A stretch of 25,782 bases of DNA from DAIDHZ01 sp965370365 (lineage in GTDB: Bacteria; Chlamydiota; Chlamydiia; Chlamydiales; SM23-39). A program made the position numbers and the translations under genes. A model generated the notes under the pieces. The model did no database searches and was not told where the DNA came from. It saw only the letters and a program-made list of their open reading frames with translations. The stretch is taken from positions 1-25,782 of the forward strand of contig CBDUSP010000015.1 in the NCBI GenBank assembly GCA_965370365.1, read 5' to 3'. Shown piece by piece: positions 23,466 to 25,782 of this stretch (positions are counted from its first letter, which is position 1; every line of letters starts with the position of its first letter).

Positions 23466-24590
23466 TCAAGCATGATCTAAGAGAATCGACTCACGATAAT
23501 TTTTCATAAGCTCGACCATGAAGTGGAGATTGTGCACTGTTGCAAGCGTGTAGGCCGTTAGCTCATTTGCCTTAAAAAGATGGTGCAGATAACTCAGAGA
23601 GTAGTGCTGACAGGTCCAACAGCTGCAGTCTTTCTCAATTGGCCCAAAGTTGTTTGCCATCTTGCCTTGATTCGCTTTGATTCCCCCACTTTTTGTAAGA
23701 AGAAGGCCGTGTCTTGCAGCTCTTGTTGGATACGAACTATCAAATGTGTCAATCCCAAGAGGGATGCAATGACGCAGTGATTCAAGATCCCCGATTCCAA
23801 GCAGATGATTTGGGCATTCTTCGGGAAGATGCGGCATTAAGTTTGTTAACATATTCACCATTTCAGGCTTTGTCTTGCCGAGTGAGCCGCCAATCGAGTA
23901 TCCATCAAAACCAAAAGCAGTGAGCCGCTTACAACTCTCTTTTCTAAGCTCTGGATCGACCCCGCCATGAATGACTGCATAAATCGCCTGGCCTTGCGGG
24001 TTCTTTCGATGCTCGTCGAGTGAGCGCTTTTCCCACCTGTGTGTGCGCTCGAAGGAATTTTTCAGCTTCTCAGGGCCAATATGGTAGGGAGGAAGCTCAT
24101 CGAAGGGAATGATGATGTCACTTCCAAAGGCTTTTTGCGCTTGAATCGATGATTCAGGAGTGAGCAGCATTTTTTTCCCATCGCGATAGGAGCGAAAGAC
24201 AACACCCTCTTCTCCGATTTTAAGGACATGTCCTTCTTGCTTTTTCTTCCCTTGGCTTTTGAGCTCGCTTGCAACAGAACCATAGGCAAGGGAAAACACT
24301 TGAAACCCCCCAGAGTCGGTGATGATCGGCATCTTGCGATTGATAAAACGGTGCAATCCCCCAGCCTTCTGGATCACATCCGCACCTGGCTGCAAAAGCA
24401 AATGGTATGTATTGCAAAACATGAGCTGCAAACCAATGGACTCCACCATCTGGTTATCCAAAGCTTTTAGCGTTCCATTTGTTCCGACAGCAACAAAATT
24501 CGGTGTGTCGATATCTCCATGAGGTGTGATGATTTTCCCAACTCTTGCGCGCGATTTTTTCGATCGATGGAGAATTTTAAACTGGAACAT
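23466..24590 (-). CDS. tgt: tRNA-guanine (queuine) transglycosylase
   Basis: This enzyme exchanges guanine-34 of His, Tyr, Asp and Asn tRNAs for queuine or a precursor. From ATG 24590 the 374-aa product has the family length. The catalytic Asp92 is in 'DSGGFQ', the second Asp in 'GIDTFDSSYPTR', and the zinc site C-x-C-x2-C-x25-H is complete near the C-terminus. ATG 24590 is chosen over an upstream TTG (24611) because AGGAGG lies 7 nt before it. This ribosome site and the first codons lie inside the end of the transporter gene (14-bp overlap), which implies coupling. The residues after FD (Ser-Ser-Tyr, where the bacterial norm is Cys-Val-Leu) may affect which base is accepted. Confidence 0.95.
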   Translation of the reverse strand: MFQFKILHRSKKSRARVGKIITPHGDIDTPNFVAVGTNGTLKALDNQMVESIGLQLMFCNTYHLLLQPGADVIQKAGGLHRFINRKMPIITDSGGFQVFSLAYGSVASELKSQGKKKQEGHVLKIGEEGVVFRSYRDGKKMLLTPESSIQAQKAFGSDIIIPFDELPPYHIGPEKLKNSFERTHRWEKRSLDEHRKNPQGQAIYAVIHGGVDPELRKESCKRLTAFGFDGYSIGGSLGKTKPEMVNMLTNLMPHLPEECPNHLLGIGDLESLRHCIPLGIDTFDSSYPTRAARHGLLLTKSGGIKANQGKMANNFGPIEKDCSCWTCQHYSLSYLHHLFKANELTAYTLATVHNLHFMVELMKNYRESILLDHA

Positions 24591-25251
24591 TTTTGATCCT
24601 CCTCTTTGCAAGAAGAACCAGCAAACTACTACAAGAGATAATGAGGAGCTTTACGAGGAAGCTGACAAAAATGACATCGAAAACAGATGAGACAATCCCA
24701 TAAAGACCAAAGAATGTAAAAAGCACGGTATCTAAAAGCTGCGTAACCCCAAGAGAAAGAGCGACTCTAAGGGCCAAGCGCTTTCCCTTGAAAAAATTCT
24801 GCAAAAAGCCAAACAGGCGAAGATCCAACTTTTGCACGACGAAATACACCCCGATCGATGCAAGGGAAATCCGCGTTGCGTTGGAAAGGATTTGAGAAAA
24901 CGCCGCATGCGTTTGATCTGTGCCAAGAGGCTCATATCCAAGATGGAATTTTGACATTACAATAAAAAACACAAGGCCTAAGAAAGACGCATATAAGGCT
25001 TTATTTGCCTCCGCCTTTCCATAGTACTCCTGAAGCAGGTTCATCGCTAAAATCCCGCCAACTGCAAACACATCGCTACAAGTCACAGAAAAGCCAAACA
25101 AAGACATTTGTTTAACAACAAATAAATTGGCAAACACAGCCTGCAAAACAACGAGAGAAATCAGCGCATTCTTCCCAAAACGCACGCCAAGAAAAACAAG
25201 CCCAATGACAACAAAAACATGGGCAAAAAATAGACTTTCATTGAAAAACAT
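24577..25251 (-). CDS. yhhQ: Queuosine/queuine precursor transporter, YhhQ (VUT) family
   Basis: This inner-membrane permease imports queuine or 7-deazaguanine precursors. The 224-aa product has about six membrane helices. Family features include 'SDVFAVGGILAMNLLQEYYGKAEANKALYAS' after the third helix and 'GVTQLLDTVLFTFFGLYG' in the fifth. It directly precedes tgt and overlaps it. No queuosine biosynthesis genes are seen in the window, which fits salvage from the host as described for Chlamydia. The ATG lacks a Shine-Dalgarno and lies about 8 nt after a TATAAT, so the mRNA may be leaderless. Confidence 0.92.
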   Translation of the reverse strand: MFFNESLFFAHVFVVIGLVFLGVRFGKNALISLVVLQAVFANLFVVKQMSLFGFSVTCSDVFAVGGILAMNLLQEYYGKAEANKALYASFLGLVFFIVMSKFHLGYEPLGTDQTHAAFSQILSNATRISLASIGVYFVVQKLDLRLFGFLQNFFKGKRLALRVALSLGVTQLLDTVLFTFFGLYGIVSSVFDVIFVSFLVKLLIISCSSLLVLLAKRRIKNVPV

Positions 25252-25258
25252 CGAGGAG

Positions 25259-25288
25259 ATTATATACCCTCTCTCTCAAGCAAGTCAC
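25259..25288 (-). promoter_or_regulatory. Candidate promoter giving a leaderless yhhQ-tgt mRNA
   Basis: On the minus strand TATAAT (25259-25264) is preceded, after 18 bp, by GTGACT (25283-25288), a 4-of-6 match to the -35 box. The expected start site, near 25252, falls at or 1 nt before the yhhQ ATG (25251). Confidence 0.4.
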
Positions 25289-25462
25289 CCAAAATCGAAA
25301 GAATCTAGGAAGTCACCCTTTGAGGGCTTATCACGGTCGGTGTAGCAACTCAAAGCAAGCAGCAAATCGATGCTTTTGCAATTTGCTGAGAAGACCATCC
25401 TTCGTCAGACAGCAAGATGGCTTTTCGGTGAATTTTGGCCGAAGAGCTAGCAAATGAATTGA

Positions 25463-25782
25463 TCAGTGGCTCCTTAGCACAACTTGAGGCGCAGTAGACA
25501 CTTTCTTTGCATAGTTTTCAGCTTGAATACGAGCAGTTTCCTCTGGATTCATTAGCATACCAACCGTTATGCGCAGAGTCCTGACAACAATCACTGGAAT
25601 AGAAACAATACCTACTAAACCTCCTCCTAAAACAATTTGGAGCCCACCTCTCTTTAAGCATTCTGAATTCCAATCTAACGTTCCTTGAAGGAGATTTCTT
25701 ATCCCTTTTATTGCAGCCTCTCCAACGCCTCCAACAGCCTGCATTAAACTGGCCACCCCATCTATTGCCCCAACAAAGGGTG
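25463..25782 (-). CDS. Hypothetical membrane protein, 5' end outside window
   Basis: The reading frame is open to the window edge, so at least 106 aa are visible and the true start may lie beyond 25782; GTG 25756 is one internal candidate. The visible part has a Gly/Ala-rich amphipathic stretch, then a long hydrophobic segment ('GGLQIVLGGGLVGIVSIPVIVV') and a basic/acidic tail with 'NPEETARIQAENYAKK'. No family is recognised. The 211 bp between it and yhhQ hold the yhhQ promoter candidate and a weak dyad AGCAAAT/ATTTGCT (25361-25367 and 25381-25387). Confidence 0.55.
   Translation of the reverse strand, partial: PFVGAIDGVASLMQAVGGVGEAAIKGIRNLLQGTLDWNSECLKRGGLQIVLGGGLVGIVSIPVIVVRTLRITVGMLMNPEETARIQAENYAKKVSTAPQVVLRSH

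Noticed and set aside
25361..25387. Dyad AGCAAAT/ATTTGCT as a terminator
   Set aside because: The stem is only 7 AT-rich base pairs with a 13-nt loop and no T-run follows on either strand.
1..25782. tRNA, rRNA or CRISPR array
   Set aside because: No cloverleaf with CCA-type end, no rRNA-like conserved stretch and no regularly spaced repeat-spacer array was seen by eye; a tRNAscan or Infernal run would settle it.

Overview
This window looks like chromosomal DNA from an environmental member of the Chlamydiae (a Simkania-, Waddlia- or Parachlamydia-like host-associated bacterium). The evidence is cumulative. From memory of Chlamydia gene order, ssb-pepA and hflX-phnP are neighbouring pairs there. 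There is a YhhQ-type transporter next to tgt, which fits host queuosine/queuine salvage. There are two tandem Inc-like proteins with Ser/Thr-rich N-termini and a paired hydrophobic segment. A citrate synthase, absent from Chlamydiaceae, is present. No rRNA, tRNA or CRISPR array was seen. The family-level assignment is inference.

Layout: (1) 1-5869, a 148-bp imperfect palindrome followed by a tightly overlapping tripartite RND efflux operon (outer-membrane factor, adaptor, pump). (2) 5870-7978, two proteins of unknown function that appear to share a repeated module, weakly resembling degenerate papain-like domains. (3) 7979-8767, an accessory or decayed patch: a 21-bp triple repeat with a broken reading frame, a small acidic protein, several small dyads and a 161-bp imperfect palindrome. 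(4) 8768-10608, a membrane-anchored kinase-like protein translationally coupled to a GT9 (heptosyltransferase-type) glycosyltransferase, possibly an envelope-sugar pair. (5) 13177 down to 10502 (minus strand), ssb-pepA-rluA. (6) 13178-13621, an intergenic region holding a GC-rich array of small hairpins separated by CAGGATC words, arranged as two inverted 72-bp blocks. (7) 17277 down to 13622 (minus strand), MBL hydrolase-hflX-prfC. (8) 17426-19672, two paralogous Inc-like proteins. (9) 25251 down to 19630 (minus strand), a six-gene run yhhQ-tgt-gltA-pip-membrane protein-FAD oxidoreductase, mostly joined by ATGA overlaps. (10) 25463-25782, the 3' part of a hypothetical membrane protein running off the window.

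The most unusual signal is the hairpin array at 13278-13575. Corresponding stems differ between copies but remain paired, while the spacer word stays constant, so the fold appears to be maintained. Two other long palindromes sit directly upstream of genes (25-172 and 8598-8758) and look like MITE-type insertions or structured leaders. Gene coupling is very tight: ATGA, GTGA or TTGA stop/start overlaps occur at seven junctions. Two convergent gene pairs overlap at their 3' ends.
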